Assembly: GCF_024753135.1 (NCBI RefSeq)
Contig: NZ_JANUGP010000004.1
Location: forward strand, 1-64,000
Source of the DNA: Streptomyces pyxinicus
GTDB taxonomy: Bacteria; Actinomycetota; Actinomycetes; Streptomycetales; Streptomycetaceae
Direction of reading: 5' to 3'
Length of the DNA: 64,000 nucleotides
Below the pieces are notes generated by a model. It searched no databases and had not been told where the DNA came from. It saw only the letters and a list, made by a program, of their open reading frames with translations. Below, piece by piece: positions 48,538 to 58,869 of the stretch. Every line of letters begins with the position of its first letter. Position 1 is the stretch's first letter. The translations under genes and the position numbers were made by a program.

Positions 48538-49497
48538 ATGAACAACCTCAGCGGGCGTGGCCGGGTGACAGGCCTTCCGGCATGGGACCGGTGCGCGGTC
48601 ATGGGAGTCGTGAACGTGACCCCCGACTCCTTCTCGGACGGCGGCCGCTGGTTCGACACGACAGCCGCCGTCAAACACGGCCTCGACCTCGTCGCGGAAG
48701 GCGCGGACCTGGTCGACGTCGGCGGCGAGTCCACCCGGCCCGGCGCCACCCGCGTGGACGAGGACGAGGAACTGCGCCGGGTCGTCCCGGTCGTCCGGGG
48801 CCTCGCCTCCGAGGGCGTCGTCGTCTCCGTCGACACCATGCGGGCCACCGTCGCCCGGGGGGCCCTCGCGGCCGGCGCCGCGCTCGTCAACGACGTCAGC
48901 GGCGGTCTCGCCGACCCCGCCATGATCCCCGTGGTCGCCGACGCGGGCGCCCCCTTCGTCGTCATGCACTGGCGCGGCTTCCTGCGCGGCGGCAACGTCG
49001 AGGGCCACTACGACGACGTCGTCGCCGAGGTCGTGGACGAGCTGCACGCGCGCGTGGAGGCCGTCCTCGCGGGCGGCATCAGCCCCGACCGCGTCGTCCT
49101 CGACCCCGGACTCGGCTTCTCCAAGGAGGCCGGGCACGACCTGACCCTGCTCGCCCACCTCGACCGCCTGCGCGCCCTCGGCCACCCGCTGCTCGTCGCC
49201 GCCTCCCGCAAGCGCTTCCTCGGCCGGGTCCTCGCCGGCCCCGAGGGCGCGCCGCCGCCGGCCCGGGAGCGCGACGCCGCCACGGCCGCCGTCTCCGCAC
49301 TCGCGGCGCACGCCGGCGCGTGGGCGGTGCGCGTCCACGAGGTACGCGCCACCGCGGACGCGGTACGCGTCGCACGCGCCGTGGAACAGGCGCGCGCCGA
49401 GGGCACCGCGCCCGGCGCGGACAGCGGAAAGGGGGCGCGCGACGACCGACACGCGCCCGACGCCACCACCCAGCGCCAGGCGGAAGGAGACCGGTGA
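48538..49497 (+). CDS. folP: Dihydropteroate synthase
   Basis: A 319-residue enzyme condensing pABA with the pterin pyrophosphate; it is the sulfonamide target. The motifs are MGVVNVTPDSFSDGG (first pterin loop), DVGGESTRPGATRVDEDEE, and ILDPGLGFSKEAGHDL-type segment reading RVVLDPGLGFSKEAGHD. The family core is complete, with an extra Ala/Glu-rich C-terminal tail of about 30 residues. The start is ATG 48538, with a GTG at about 48565 also conceivable. Its TGA overlaps the next GTG (GTGA). Confidence 0.97.
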   Translation: MNNLSGRGRVTGLPAWDRCAVMGVVNVTPDSFSDGGRWFDTTAAVKHGLDLVAEGADLVDVGGESTRPGATRVDEDEELRRVVPVVRGLASEGVVVSVDTMRATVARGALAAGAALVNDVSGGLADPAMIPVVADAGAPFVVMHWRGFLRGGNVEGHYDDVVAEVVDELHARVEAVLAGGISPDRVVLDPGLGFSKEAGHDLTLLAHLDRLRALGHPLLVAASRKRFLGRVLAGPEGAPPPARERDAATAAVSALAAHAGAWAVRVHEVRATADAVRVARAVEQARAEGTAPGADSGKGARDDRHAPDATTQRQAEGDR

Positions 49498-50030
49498 CCG
49501 CCCCCCACACCGACGTCGAGCAGGTCGAGGCCGCCAACACCGCCTTCTACGAGGCACTGGAACGCGGTGACTTCGAGGAGGTCTCCTCCTACTGGCTCAC
49601 CCCCGCCGACCTCGGCGTCGACGAGGAGTACCACGACCCCGCGGACAGCGGCGTGGTCTCCTGCGTCCACCCCGGCTGGCCGGTCCTCACCGGCCGCGGC
49701 GAGGTCCTCAGGTCGTACGCCCTGATCATGGCGAACACCGACTACATCCAGTTCTTCCTCACCGACGTGCACGTCTCCCTCACCGGCGACACCGCCGTCG
49801 TGACCTGCACCGAGAACATCCTCAGCGGCGGCCCCGCCCCCGACGAGGGCGACGAACTCGGCCCCCTGGTCGGCCAGCTCGTCGTCGCCACCAACGTGTT
49901 CCGGCGCACCCCCTCGGGCTGGAAGCTCTGGTCCCACCACGCCTCACCCGTCCTCGCCGAGACCGACGACACCGACGAGGACGAGAACGGCGAGAACGGC
50001 GTCGACCCGGACGACGGCACCCTCGCCTGA
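49494..50030 (+). CDS. NTF2-like (SnoaL-fold) protein in the folate operon
   Basis: A 178-residue protein from GTG 49494, coupled to folP. The NTF2/SnoaL fold is visible: NTAFYEALERGDFEEVSSYW at the N terminus, a central HPGWPVLTGRGEVLRSYALI (the DUF4440-type WPxxxG segment), and VATNVFRRTPSGWKLWSHHA at the end. The fold forms a small-molecule cavity. The last 20 residues are acidic (DDTDEDENGENGVDPDDG). It sits in a folate operon in Streptomyces generally, so a pterin- or pABA-related role is possible but unproven. Confidence 0.85.
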   Translation: MTAPHTDVEQVEAANTAFYEALERGDFEEVSSYWLTPADLGVDEEYHDPADSGVVSCVHPGWPVLTGRGEVLRSYALIMANTDYIQFFLTDVHVSLTGDTAVVTCTENILSGGPAPDEGDELGPLVGQLVVATNVFRRTPSGWKLWSHHASPVLAETDDTDEDENGENGVDPDDGTLA

Positions 50031-50301
50031 TCCCCGGAGCCCCGGGGTCACCCCTGCCGGTCCCCGGATCGGACCCGGAGAAGTGGTTGGAATCACCTAC
50101 CCCCGGGTATGAGCGGCTACCACTCCGTGAAGAGCCCGGGTTCCCCGGGGGAAACACGGGGTGAACCCTCCGGACACCGGCCCGCGCCCCCGCCCCGCGC
50201 CCCGGCGCTGTCGGTGCCCGCAGGTAGATTCGTCCGAGGCCGGGGTGCCGCCCGCACGCGGCACCGCCCGGCCGTTCCCGACGATTGCAGGAGTGATTCG
50301 C

Positions 50302-50661
50302 GTGGATCGTGTCGCGCTGCGCGGCCTCAAGGCCCGCGGGCACCACGGTGTCTTCCCCAAGGAACGCGAAGAGGGCCAGACCTTCCTCGTCGACCTCGTC
50401 CTCGGCCTGGACACCCGGCCGGCCGCGGCCGACGACGACCTGACGAAGACCGTGCACTACGGCGTCGTGGCCGAGGAGGTCGTCGCCGAGGTCGAGGGCG
50501 AACCGGTGAACCTCATCGAGACCCTCGCCGAGCGGATCGCCCGGACCTGCCTGAAGCACGAAGGGGTACAGGAGGTGGAGGTGTGCGTCCACAAGCCGGA
50601 CGCCCCCATCACCGTCCCCTTCGACGACGTGACCGTCACCATCACCCGGAGCCGAGCATGA
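50302..50661 (+). CDS. folB: Dihydroneopterin aldolase
   Basis: A 119-residue enzyme converting 7,8-dihydroneopterin to 6-hydroxymethyl-dihydropterin. Catalytic-site segments are GHHGVFPKEREEGQTF with the conserved Glu/Tyr region DDLTKTVHYGVV, the Glu and Lys regions VNLIETLAERIA and VEVCVHKPDAPI. GTG 50302 has AGGAG eight bases upstream; GTG 50293 is an alternative three codons earlier. It overlaps folK by four bases. The 271-base gap before it (50031-50301) holds no gene that I can support; it could hold a second promoter. Confidence 0.95.
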   Translation: MDRVALRGLKARGHHGVFPKEREEGQTFLVDLVLGLDTRPAAADDDLTKTVHYGVVAEEVVAEVEGEPVNLIETLAERIARTCLKHEGVQEVEVCVHKPDAPITVPFDDVTVTITRSRA

Positions 50662-51269
50662 CCCGACCTTTCCTCCAGGGTCAGAGCGACCCGACCGTCC
50701 AGCCGGTGCCCGTCTCCGTCGTCCAGCAGGTCGACGCCGCCGACACCACGCTGAGCAACCCGAAATGGGCCGTGATCTCCATCGGCTCCAACCTCGGCAA
50801 CCGCCTGGAGACCCTCCAGGGGGCCGTCGACGCCCTGGAGGACACGCCCGGCGTCCGCGTCAAGGCGGTCTCCCCCGTCTACGAGACCGAGCCGTGGGGC
50901 GTCGCACCCGACAGCCAGCCCTCCTACTTCAACGCCGTGGTCCTGCTGAAGACCACCCTGCCGCCCTCCTCCCTCCTGGAGCGCGCCCACGCCGTCGAGG
51001 AGGCCTTCAACCGGGTCCGCGACGAACGCTGGGGCCCGCGCACCCTGGACGTCGACATCGTCGCCTACGCCGGTGTCACCTCCGACGACCCCCAGCTCAC
51101 CCTCCCGCACCCCCGCGCCCACGAGCGGGCCTTCGTCCTCGCCCCCTGGCACGACGTCGACCCCCAGGCGCAGCTGCCCGGCCGGGGCACCGTGGCCGAT
51201 CTGCTCGCCACCCTCACCCACGAAGGTGTCGAGGCACGCGGGGACCTGGAACTCCGACTGCCCGAGTAG
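50658..51269 (+). CDS. folK: 6-hydroxymethyl-7,8-dihydropterin pyrophosphokinase
   Basis: A 203-residue kinase that activates the pterin for FolP. The motif VISIGSNLGNRLETLQGAVD starts the core, with AVSPVYETEPWG and RWGPRTLDVDIVAY containing the two metal-binding Asps, and LPHPRAHERAFVLAPW. About 38 residues precede the core, which is longer than E. coli FolK. The ATG 50658 overlaps the folB stop (ATGA). Confidence 0.96.
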   Translation: MTRPFLQGQSDPTVQPVPVSVVQQVDAADTTLSNPKWAVISIGSNLGNRLETLQGAVDALEDTPGVRVKAVSPVYETEPWGVAPDSQPSYFNAVVLLKTTLPPSSLLERAHAVEEAFNRVRDERWGPRTLDVDIVAYAGVTSDDPQLTLPHPRAHERAFVLAPWHDVDPQAQLPGRGTVADLLATLTHEGVEARGDLELRLPE

Positions 51270-51328
51270 TCGTTAAGGTCGGAGACGACCAAGATCCGGG
51301 ATCGGTCCGGGGGAGCTGAAGGGGAGCC

Positions 51329-51817
51329 GTGAGAGAGCTGCGCATCAGGGTGCTGGTCGGCGTGTTCGTCGTCGCCGGAGTCCTGTCCTGGGCGGGCGCC
51401 CGCCTCTGGAACTCGATCGGGACTCTTCCCAGCGTCCCCCTGGCCGCCCCCATCGTCCTCGCGCTGATCGCCGTCGTGCTGCTCTCGACGGCGCTCTCCC
51501 TGCGCGCCCGGCTCAAGGCCCAGCGCGAGCGCCGCCCCGGTGCCAAGGGCGTCGACCCCCTGATGGCCGCCCGCGCGGTCGTCTTCGGCCAGTCCAGCGC
51601 CCTGGTCGCCGCCCTGGTCGCCGGGATGTACGGCGGCACGGGCGTCTTCCTCCTGGAGCTGCTCGACATCCCCGCCCGCCGCGACCAGGCCCTCTACGCC
51701 GGCCTCTCCCTCCTGGCGGGCATCGGCGTGATAGCGGCGGCCCTGTTCCTGGAGCGGGTCTGCAAGCTCCCCGAGGACGACGACCAGAACACACCGGGCG
51801 CGGAGCCGGTGGCCTGA
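51329..51817 (+). CDS. DUF3180 membrane protein
   Basis: A 162-residue protein with four membrane helices (VLVGVFVVAGVLSWAGARLW, PIVLALIAVVLLSTALSLRA, GQSSALVAALVAGMYGG and LYAGLSLLAGIGVIAAALFL). DUF3180 proteins follow folK throughout actinobacteria. They have no assigned function; transport of a folate-pathway compound is imaginable. The GTG 51329 is near GGGGAGC. It is the last gene of the folP unit; a hairpin follows. Confidence 0.88.
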   Translation: MRELRIRVLVGVFVVAGVLSWAGARLWNSIGTLPSVPLAAPIVLALIAVVLLSTALSLRARLKAQRERRPGAKGVDPLMAARAVVFGQSSALVAALVAGMYGGTGVFLLELLDIPARRDQALYAGLSLLAGIGVIAAALFLERVCKLPEDDDQNTPGAEPVA

Positions 51818-51826
51818 GGCCACCTG

Positions 51827-51848
51827 CCGTCGGCCCCGAGGCCGGCGG
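51827..51848. terminator. Hairpin between DUF3180 gene and folE
   Basis: Nine-pair stem (51827-51835 with 51840-51848, one G-U pair) and a CCGA loop between convergent genes. Confidence 0.6.
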
Positions 51849-51853
51849 GCGCG

Positions 51854-52459
51854 TCAGCGCGCCAGTATCAGGCTCATCGCCTCGGCCCGGGTGGTGGCGT
51901 CCCGCAACTGGCCGCGGACGGCCGACGTCGTGGTCTTGGCGCCGGGCTTGCGGATGCCGCGTACCGACATGCACATGTGCTCGGCCTCGATGACGACGAT
52001 CGCGCCACGCGCCTCCAGGATGCGCATGAGGGAGTCCGCGATCTGCGTGGTGAGACGTTCCTGCACCTGCGGGCGGCGCGCGAAGACCTCGACCAGCCGG
52101 GCCAGCTTCGACAGGCCGGTGATCTTGCCGGTCTCCGCCGGGATGTAGCCGACGTGGGCCACGCCGTGGAACGGCAGCAGGTGGTGTTCGCAGAGGCTCA
52201 CGATCTCGATGTCCTTCACCAGGACCATCTCGTCGTGCCCCAGGTCGAACGTCGTCGTCAGCACGTCCTCCGGTTCCTGCCGCAGACCGGCCAGAAGCTC
52301 CCGGTAGGCGCGCGCCACCCGGGCCGGCGTCTCCCGCAGGCCCTCGCGGTCCGGGTCCTCGCCCACCGCGATCAGCAGTTCGCGGATGGCGTTCTCGGCC
52401 CGCTTCTCATCGAACTCGCCGATGAGACCGTCACCGGCCAGCGTCACGGGGTCGGTCAT
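51854..52459 (-). CDS. folE: GTP cyclohydrolase I
   Basis: A 201-residue enzyme forming dihydroneopterin triphosphate from GTP, the first step of folate synthesis. Zinc ligands are in [20 protein letters not shown] (Cys, His) and [18 protein letters not shown] (Cys). The HHLLPF and catalytic His regions are intact. It is the first committed step for the folB/folK/folP genes just across the terminator. The start is ATG 52459. It follows ftsH on the minus strand but a hairpin stands between them. Confidence 0.97.
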   Translation of the reverse strand: MTDPVTLAGDGLIGEFDEKRAENAIRELLIAVGEDPDREGLRETPARVARAYRELLAGLRQEPEDVLTTTFDLGHDEMVLVKDIEIVSLCEHHLLPFHGVAHVGYIPAETGKITGLSKLARLVEVFARRPQVQERLTTQIADSLMRILEARGAIVVIEAEHMCMSVRGIRKPGAKTTTSAVRGQLRDATTRAEAMSLILAR

Positions 52460-52500
52460 CTGTGCCTCGTTCCTGTACGTCTTGCCCGCGGGCATACCGA

Positions 52501-52542
52501 ACTGCCGCGCCCCCCAGGCTAGAACCCGAGGGGCGCGGCAGT
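52501..52542. terminator. 13-bp perfect hairpin between ftsH and folE
   Basis: Arms 52501-52513 and 52530-52542 are perfect complements with a 16-base loop. It lies in the 110-base gap between the upstream ftsH and the downstream folE on the minus strand, so it may limit read-through from ftsH into folE. Confidence 0.75.
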
Positions 52543-52569
52543 CATTCCGGGCCGGTTGGCCGGAAAGGG

Positions 52570-54609
<2,040 letters not shown>

Positions 54610-54827
54610 CCATACGGAGCGGTGTCGCCCCGTCCCTCCTGCCATAGTGAGTTTGATAAGACAGTTCTTCTGACGGTACCCCAGCATGGTGGCCCGAAGT
54701 CGCACGAAGCCGTTTCGACGGCTGGTGAATCCCGTCTCTGCAAGCTTCAACGGCGCGGGGCCCGCCGGGGTTCCCGATCGTCCTACCGGGCTTGGGCCGA
54801 GTGGCCCAGTCCTGTGCCCGGTCCGGC

Positions 54828-55388
54828 TCAGCCGCCGTACACGTGGGGCGCGAGCGTACCCACGAACGGCAGGTTGCGGTACTTCTCGGCGTAGTCGAGG
54901 CCGTAGCCGACGACGAACTCGTTCGGGATGTCGAAGCCGACCCATTCGACGTCGATGGCGACCTTGGCGGCGTCCGGCTTGCGCAGCAGCGTGCACACCT
55001 TGAGGGTGGCGGGCTCGCGCGAGCCGAGGTTGTTGATCAGCCAGGACAGGGTCAGCCCGGAGTCGATGATGTCCTCGACGATCAGGACGTGCCGGCCCTT
55101 GATGTCGGTGTCGAGGTCCTTGAGGATGCGGACGACCCCGGAGGACTGGGTGCCCGCGCCGTAGGAGGACACGGCCATCCAGTCCATGGTGACGGGGGTG
55201 GACAGGGCCCGCGCGAGGTCGGCCATGACCATCACCGCGCCCTTGAGGACACCGACGAGGAGCAGGTCCTTGCCCGCGTACTCCGCGTCGATCTTCGCGG
55301 CCAGCTCGGCCAGCTTCGTGTCGATCTCTTCCTTGGTGATGAGCACCTGCTGGAGGTCGGCACCCATGTCTTTCGCGTCCACCCGCAT
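54828..55388 (-). CDS. hpt: Hypoxanthine phosphoribosyltransferase
   Basis: A 186-residue purine-salvage enzyme that makes IMP (and often GMP) from base and PRPP. The PRPP motif is [18 protein letters not shown]; the flexible loop [13 protein letters not shown] and the purine-site [19 protein letters not shown] are intact. Several start codons (55391, 55388, 55367) are in frame; 55388 gives the usual MRVDAKDMG. It is downstream of tilS and separate from ftsH by 218 bases that hold no other gene. The hpt-ftsH-tilS group is widely conserved in Gram-positives. Confidence 0.96.
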   Translation of the reverse strand: MRVDAKDMGADLQQVLITKEEIDTKLAELAAKIDAEYAGKDLLLVGVLKGAVMVMADLARALSTPVTMDWMAVSSYGAGTQSSGVVRILKDLDTDIKGRHVLIVEDIIDSGLTLSWLINNLGSREPATLKVCTLLRKPDAAKVAIDVEWVGFDIPNEFVVGYGLDYAEKYRNLPFVGTLAPHVYGG

Positions 55389-55412
55389 CACTTTCGGTCG
55401 TCCCGCACTTAC

Positions 55413-55454
55413 GGCCGCACGCGCGGCCTTCGGCTCCCGGCCGCGTGTACGGCC
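55413..55454. terminator. Imperfect hairpin between tilS and hpt
   Basis: Sixteen-position stem (55413-55428 with 55439-55454; one mismatch and one G-U) and a ten-base loop within the 114-base gap between tilS and hpt on the minus strand. It would reduce read-through or stabilise mRNA ends. Confidence 0.6.
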
Positions 55455-55502
55455 TCCGGCTGCCCCGACCGGCGGCCGGAGGGTCGCTCCGGACGTCGGG
55501 TT

Positions 55503-56588
55503 TCAGCCCTGCCGAATGACCAGTCTGCCACCCTGCCGCTGGGCGACGACCCGGCCGGGGAGGTTGATGGCTCCCTGGCCGCGCCAGCCGGTGATGAGAC
55601 GGTCGACTTCCTCGATGTGCCGGGCGAACAGCGAGCCGGCGGGCGCACCGGCCTCGATGGCGGCCCGGCGCAGGATCCGGCGCCGTACGGCGGGCGGGAG
55701 CGCGTAGAGCTTGGCGCACTCCAGCAGGCCGGTGGCGTCGCGGACACCGGCCTCGGCCTGGCTGGCCCAGGCGTCGAGGGCGTCGGCGTCGTCACGGGAG
55801 AGCTGGGCGGTGCGGGCGAGCGCCTCCACGACGCCTTTGCCGAGGGCCTTCTCCAGGGCGGGCAGGCCCTCGTGGCGCAGCCGGGAGCGGGTGTAGGCGG
55901 GGTCGGCGTTGTGCGGGTCGTCCCAGACGGGGAGGGACTGGACCAGGCAGGCCTTGCGGGCGGTCTGCCGGTCCAGGTGGAGGAAGGGGCGGCGGTAACG
56001 GCCGTCGGCCCCCGAGACCGCGGCCATTCCGGACAGGGAGCGGATGCCGGAGCCGCGGGCGAGGCCCAGCAGGACGGTTTCGGCCTGGTCGTCGCGGGTG
56101 TGGCCGAGCAGGACGGCGGTGGCGCCGTGGCGTTCGGCCGCCGCGTCCAGGGCGGCGTAGCGGGCGTCGCGGGCGGCGGCTTCGGGTCCGCCGTCGCGGC
56201 CGACGGTGACGGCGACGGACTCGACGGGATCGAGGCCCAGTTCGCGCAGTCGCAGGGCGACCTCGTCGGCGCGGAGGTCGGAGCCGGGCTGGAGGCCGTG
56301 GTCGACGGTGATGCCGCCGGCCCGGACGCCGAGCCGGGGGGCCTCGAAGGCGAGGGCGGAGGCGAGGGCCATGGAGTCGGCGCCGCCGGAGCAGGCGACG
56401 AGGACGAGCGGGGCGTCGAGCGGGGGCCCGAGCGGGGAGGGGAGCCGCTCGGCCGTCCGGGGCGGCTGCGCGCCCGGACCGCTCGGCGCGCTCAGGGGCG
56501 TGCCGGGGGTGTGCTGGTCGTTGAGGATGTCGTGGAGTACGCGGCGGACCGCCAGGCGTATCGCCGCGACCGCAGGATGGGGACCCAT
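55503..56588 (-). CDS. tilS: tRNA(Ile)-lysidine synthetase
   Basis: A 361-residue enzyme attaching lysine to C34 of the tRNA that reads AUA, so it is not mischarged as methionine. The P-loop of the N-type ATP pyrophosphatase family is [38 protein letters not shown] and the Arg/Asp region of the active site are visible. The first 45 residues are a less conserved Pro-rich lead-in ([16 protein letters not shown]). The start is ATG 56588. It is first in the tilS-hpt direction, with 192 noncoding bases upstream. Confidence 0.94.
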   Translation of the reverse strand: MGPHPAVAAIRLAVRRVLHDILNDQHTPGTPLSAPSGPGAQPPRTAERLPSPLGPPLDAPLVLVACSGGADSMALASALAFEAPRLGVRAGGITVDHGLQPGSDLRADEVALRLRELGLDPVESVAVTVGRDGGPEAAARDARYAALDAAAERHGATAVLLGHTRDDQAETVLLGLARGSGIRSLSGMAAVSGADGRYRRPFLHLDRQTARKACLVQSLPVWDDPHNADPAYTRSRLRHEGLPALEKALGKGVVEALARTAQLSRDDADALDAWASQAEAGVRDATGLLECAKLYALPPAVRRRILRRAAIEAGAPAGSLFARHIEEVDRLITGWRGQGAINLPGRVVAQRQGGRLVIRQG

Positions 56589-56780
56589 GTCCGGTTCCCT
56601 TCATGAAGTTTTTCGGGGGGTGAGCCCGAGCCGGTCACTCAGAGTGTGTAGATGGTGACAGAACCGGGCCGTTCCCCGAGCATTGCACGCCTACGCATGG
56701 CTCACGGTCCCTCGGACGGGTGATTGGAGGGGCGTTCGCCTGCCGTCGGCCGGTTTCCTCTCACGACACGCGCGTCACCG

Positions 56781-57914
56781 TCACGACTCGGTCCTGCGGT
56801 GCACCCGCGCGATCCACTCCCCAGGCTTGGCGATCTCGGCCTTTGTGGGGAGGGTGTTCGGGGAGGTCCAGACGCGGTTGAAGCCGTCGACGCCGACCTC
56901 GTCCACGACGGCCCGGACGAAGCGCTCGCCGTCCCGGTACTGCCGCAGCTTGGCGTCCAGGCCGAGCAGCTTGCGCAGGGCCTGGTCGAGCCGGGAGGCG
57001 CCCTTGGCGCGGCGCTGCTGGAACTTCTCGCGGATCTCGGCGACGGTCGGCACGACGCTCGGTCCCACGCCGTCCATGACGTAGTCGGCGTGGCCCTCCA
57101 GCAGGGACATCACGGCGGTGAGGCGGGCGAGGACCTCGCGCTGGGCGGGGGTCTGGACGAGTTCCACGAGGGAGCGCCCGCCGTCCTCCTCCTCACCCTC
57201 GGGACGGCCGCCGGCCAGGGACTGGGCGGCGTCGCGGATACGTTCGAGGAAGGTCATGGGGTCGACGTCGGTCTCCGCGAGGAACGACTGGATTTCGCCC
57301 TCCAAGTGGTCGCGGAGCCAGGGGACGGCGCTGAACTGGGTGCGGTGCGTCTCCTCGTGCAGGCACACCCAGAGCCGGAAGTCGTGGGGGTCGACGTCGA
57401 GTTCGCGTTCGACGTGGACGACGTTGGGGGCGACCAGGAGGAGGCGTCCGCCGCCGTTCCGGCCGGCGGGCAGGTCGCGGCCGTCGGGGGCGAAGGTCTC
57501 GTACTGGCCGAGGACGCGGGAGGACAGGAAGCTCAGCAGCATGCCGAGTTCGACGCCGGTGACCTTGCCGCCGACGGCGCCGAGGACGGCGCTGCCGGGG
57601 TTGCCCGCGCGGCGCTCCTGCATCTTCTCCAGGAGGGGTTTGAGGAGTTCGCGGAAGCCGGCGACGTTGGCGCGGACCCAGCCGGGGCGGTCGACGACGA
57701 GGACGGGCGTGTCGTGGATCTCGTCGGTGCCCATCCGGGTGAAGCCGCGGACGTGCTCCTCGGAGGCATTGGCGTGCCGGCGCAGTTCCGCGACGACCGC
57801 CCGGGCCTCGTCACGGCTGACGTCGGGGCCCGGCCGTACGAGCCGTGTCGCGGTCGCGACCGCGAGGTTCCAGTCGACCATCCCGGGAGATGCGGTGCCA
57901 CCGAAGCCAGTCAT
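56781..57914 (-). CDS. Zinc-dependent metalloprotease, DUF2342 type
   Basis: A 377-residue protein with the zinc motif CLHEETHRTQF (HExxH) and the following conserved LEGEIQSFLAETD and LLEGHADYVMDGVGP. The family occurs in actinobacteria and has been annotated as linked to F420 biosynthesis on uncertain grounds. No signal peptide is seen from the chosen start, ATG 57914, giving MTGFGGTASPGMVDWN. The reading frame stays open for a further 333 codons through the repeat array, but the conserved protein starts here. It is on the same strand as dacB beyond the repeats. Confidence 0.88.
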   Translation of the reverse strand: MTGFGGTASPGMVDWNLAVATATRLVRPGPDVSRDEARAVVAELRRHANASEEHVRGFTRMGTDEIHDTPVLVVDRPGWVRANVAGFRELLKPLLEKMQERRAGNPGSAVLGAVGGKVTGVELGMLLSFLSSRVLGQYETFAPDGRDLPAGRNGGGRLLLVAPNVVHVERELDVDPHDFRLWVCLHEETHRTQFSAVPWLRDHLEGEIQSFLAETDVDPMTFLERIRDAAQSLAGGRPEGEEEDGGRSLVELVQTPAQREVLARLTAVMSLLEGHADYVMDGVGPSVVPTVAEIREKFQQRRAKGASRLDQALRKLLGLDAKLRQYRDGERFVRAVVDEVGVDGFNRVWTSPNTLPTKAEIAKPGEWIARVHRRTES

Positions 57915-57941
57915 GCCGTCAACGGTACGTGAGGGGTACGG

Positions 57942-58860
57942 GTTGGGGCAGGCCGTGGACCGCGGTGGCCGGGGGGCGGCGGGCGCGGTCCCGGTTGGGA
58001 CAGGCCGTGGACTCCGGCGGCGTGCGGCACCGTACGCGGTCCCGGTCGGACTCCGGCAGCGTCGTGCGGCACCGTACGCGGTCCCGGTCGGACTCCGGCA
58101 GCGTCGTGCGGCGGCGGGCGGGGTACCGGTCGGACTCCGGTGTCGGCGCTGGGCGGCGGGCGCGGGCCCGGCTGGGGCGGGCCGTGGACTCCGGCGCCGG
58201 GCGCGGGCCCCGTCGGGGCAGCCCATGGACCACGGTGGCGGGGTGCGGCGCCGGACGCGATCCCGCCTGGGGCGAGCCGTGGTCGTCGGCAGCGGCGGCA
58301 CCGTCCCGGCCGGGGCAGGCCCTGGACTCCGGCGCCGGGCGCGGGCCCCGTCGGGGCAGCCCATGGACCACGGTGGCGGGGTGCGGCGCCGGACGCGATC
58401 CCGCCTGGGGCGAGCCGTGGTCGTCGGCAGCGGCGGGCGCCGTCCCGGCTGGGCCAAGCCGTGCACTCCGGCAGCAGCGGGCGCCGTCCCGGCAGGGGCA
58501 GGCCGTGCACTCCGGCGCCGGGCGCGGGCCCGGTCGGGGCAGCCCATGGACCACGGTGGCGGGGTGCGGCGCCGGACGCGATCCCGCCTGGGGCAAGCCG
58601 TGGTCGTCGGCAGCGGCGGGCGCCGTCCCGGCTGGGGCAAGCCGTGGACTCCGGCGCCGGGCGCGGGCCCGGTCGGGGCAGCCCACGGACCACAGTGGCA
58701 GGGTGCGGCGCCGGACGCGATCCCCCCTGGGGCGAGCCACGGACGCCGGCAGCAGCGGGCGCCGTCCCGGCAGGGCCAAGCCGTGGACTTCGGCGGGTGG
58801 GGCAGGCCGTGGGCTCCCGCAGCGGCGGGGGGCCCGCCGTCGGGTGGGGTCGGCCGGCGT
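57942..58860. repeat. Degenerate GC-rich tandem repeat array, about 920 bp
   Basis: The basic unit is 38-54 bases and resembles GGACTCCGGCGCCGGGCGCG followed by GTCCCGGCTGGGGCAAGCCGT. Three exact-looking 42-base units start at 58022, 58064 and 58106. Larger blocks begin at 58186, 58324, 58507 and 58646 (spacings 138, 183 and 139 bases); the first two are identical for over 110 bases. The array lies between the end of dacB and the start of the metalloprotease, both on the minus strand. Unit lengths of 138 and 183 keep frame while 139 does not. No protein family is recognised in any frame. It could form strong structure if transcribed. Confidence 0.85.
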
Positions 58861-58869
58861 GGTGGCCGG

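Noticed and set aside
48538..51269. Horizontally acquired sulfonamide-resistance folP
   Set aside because: Codon use and gene order match the surrounding core genes and the Streptomyces folate operon; no mobile element is adjacent.
57942..58860. Repeat array as a CRISPR locus
   Set aside because: Units differ in length, have no unique spacers of constant size, and no cas gene is present.
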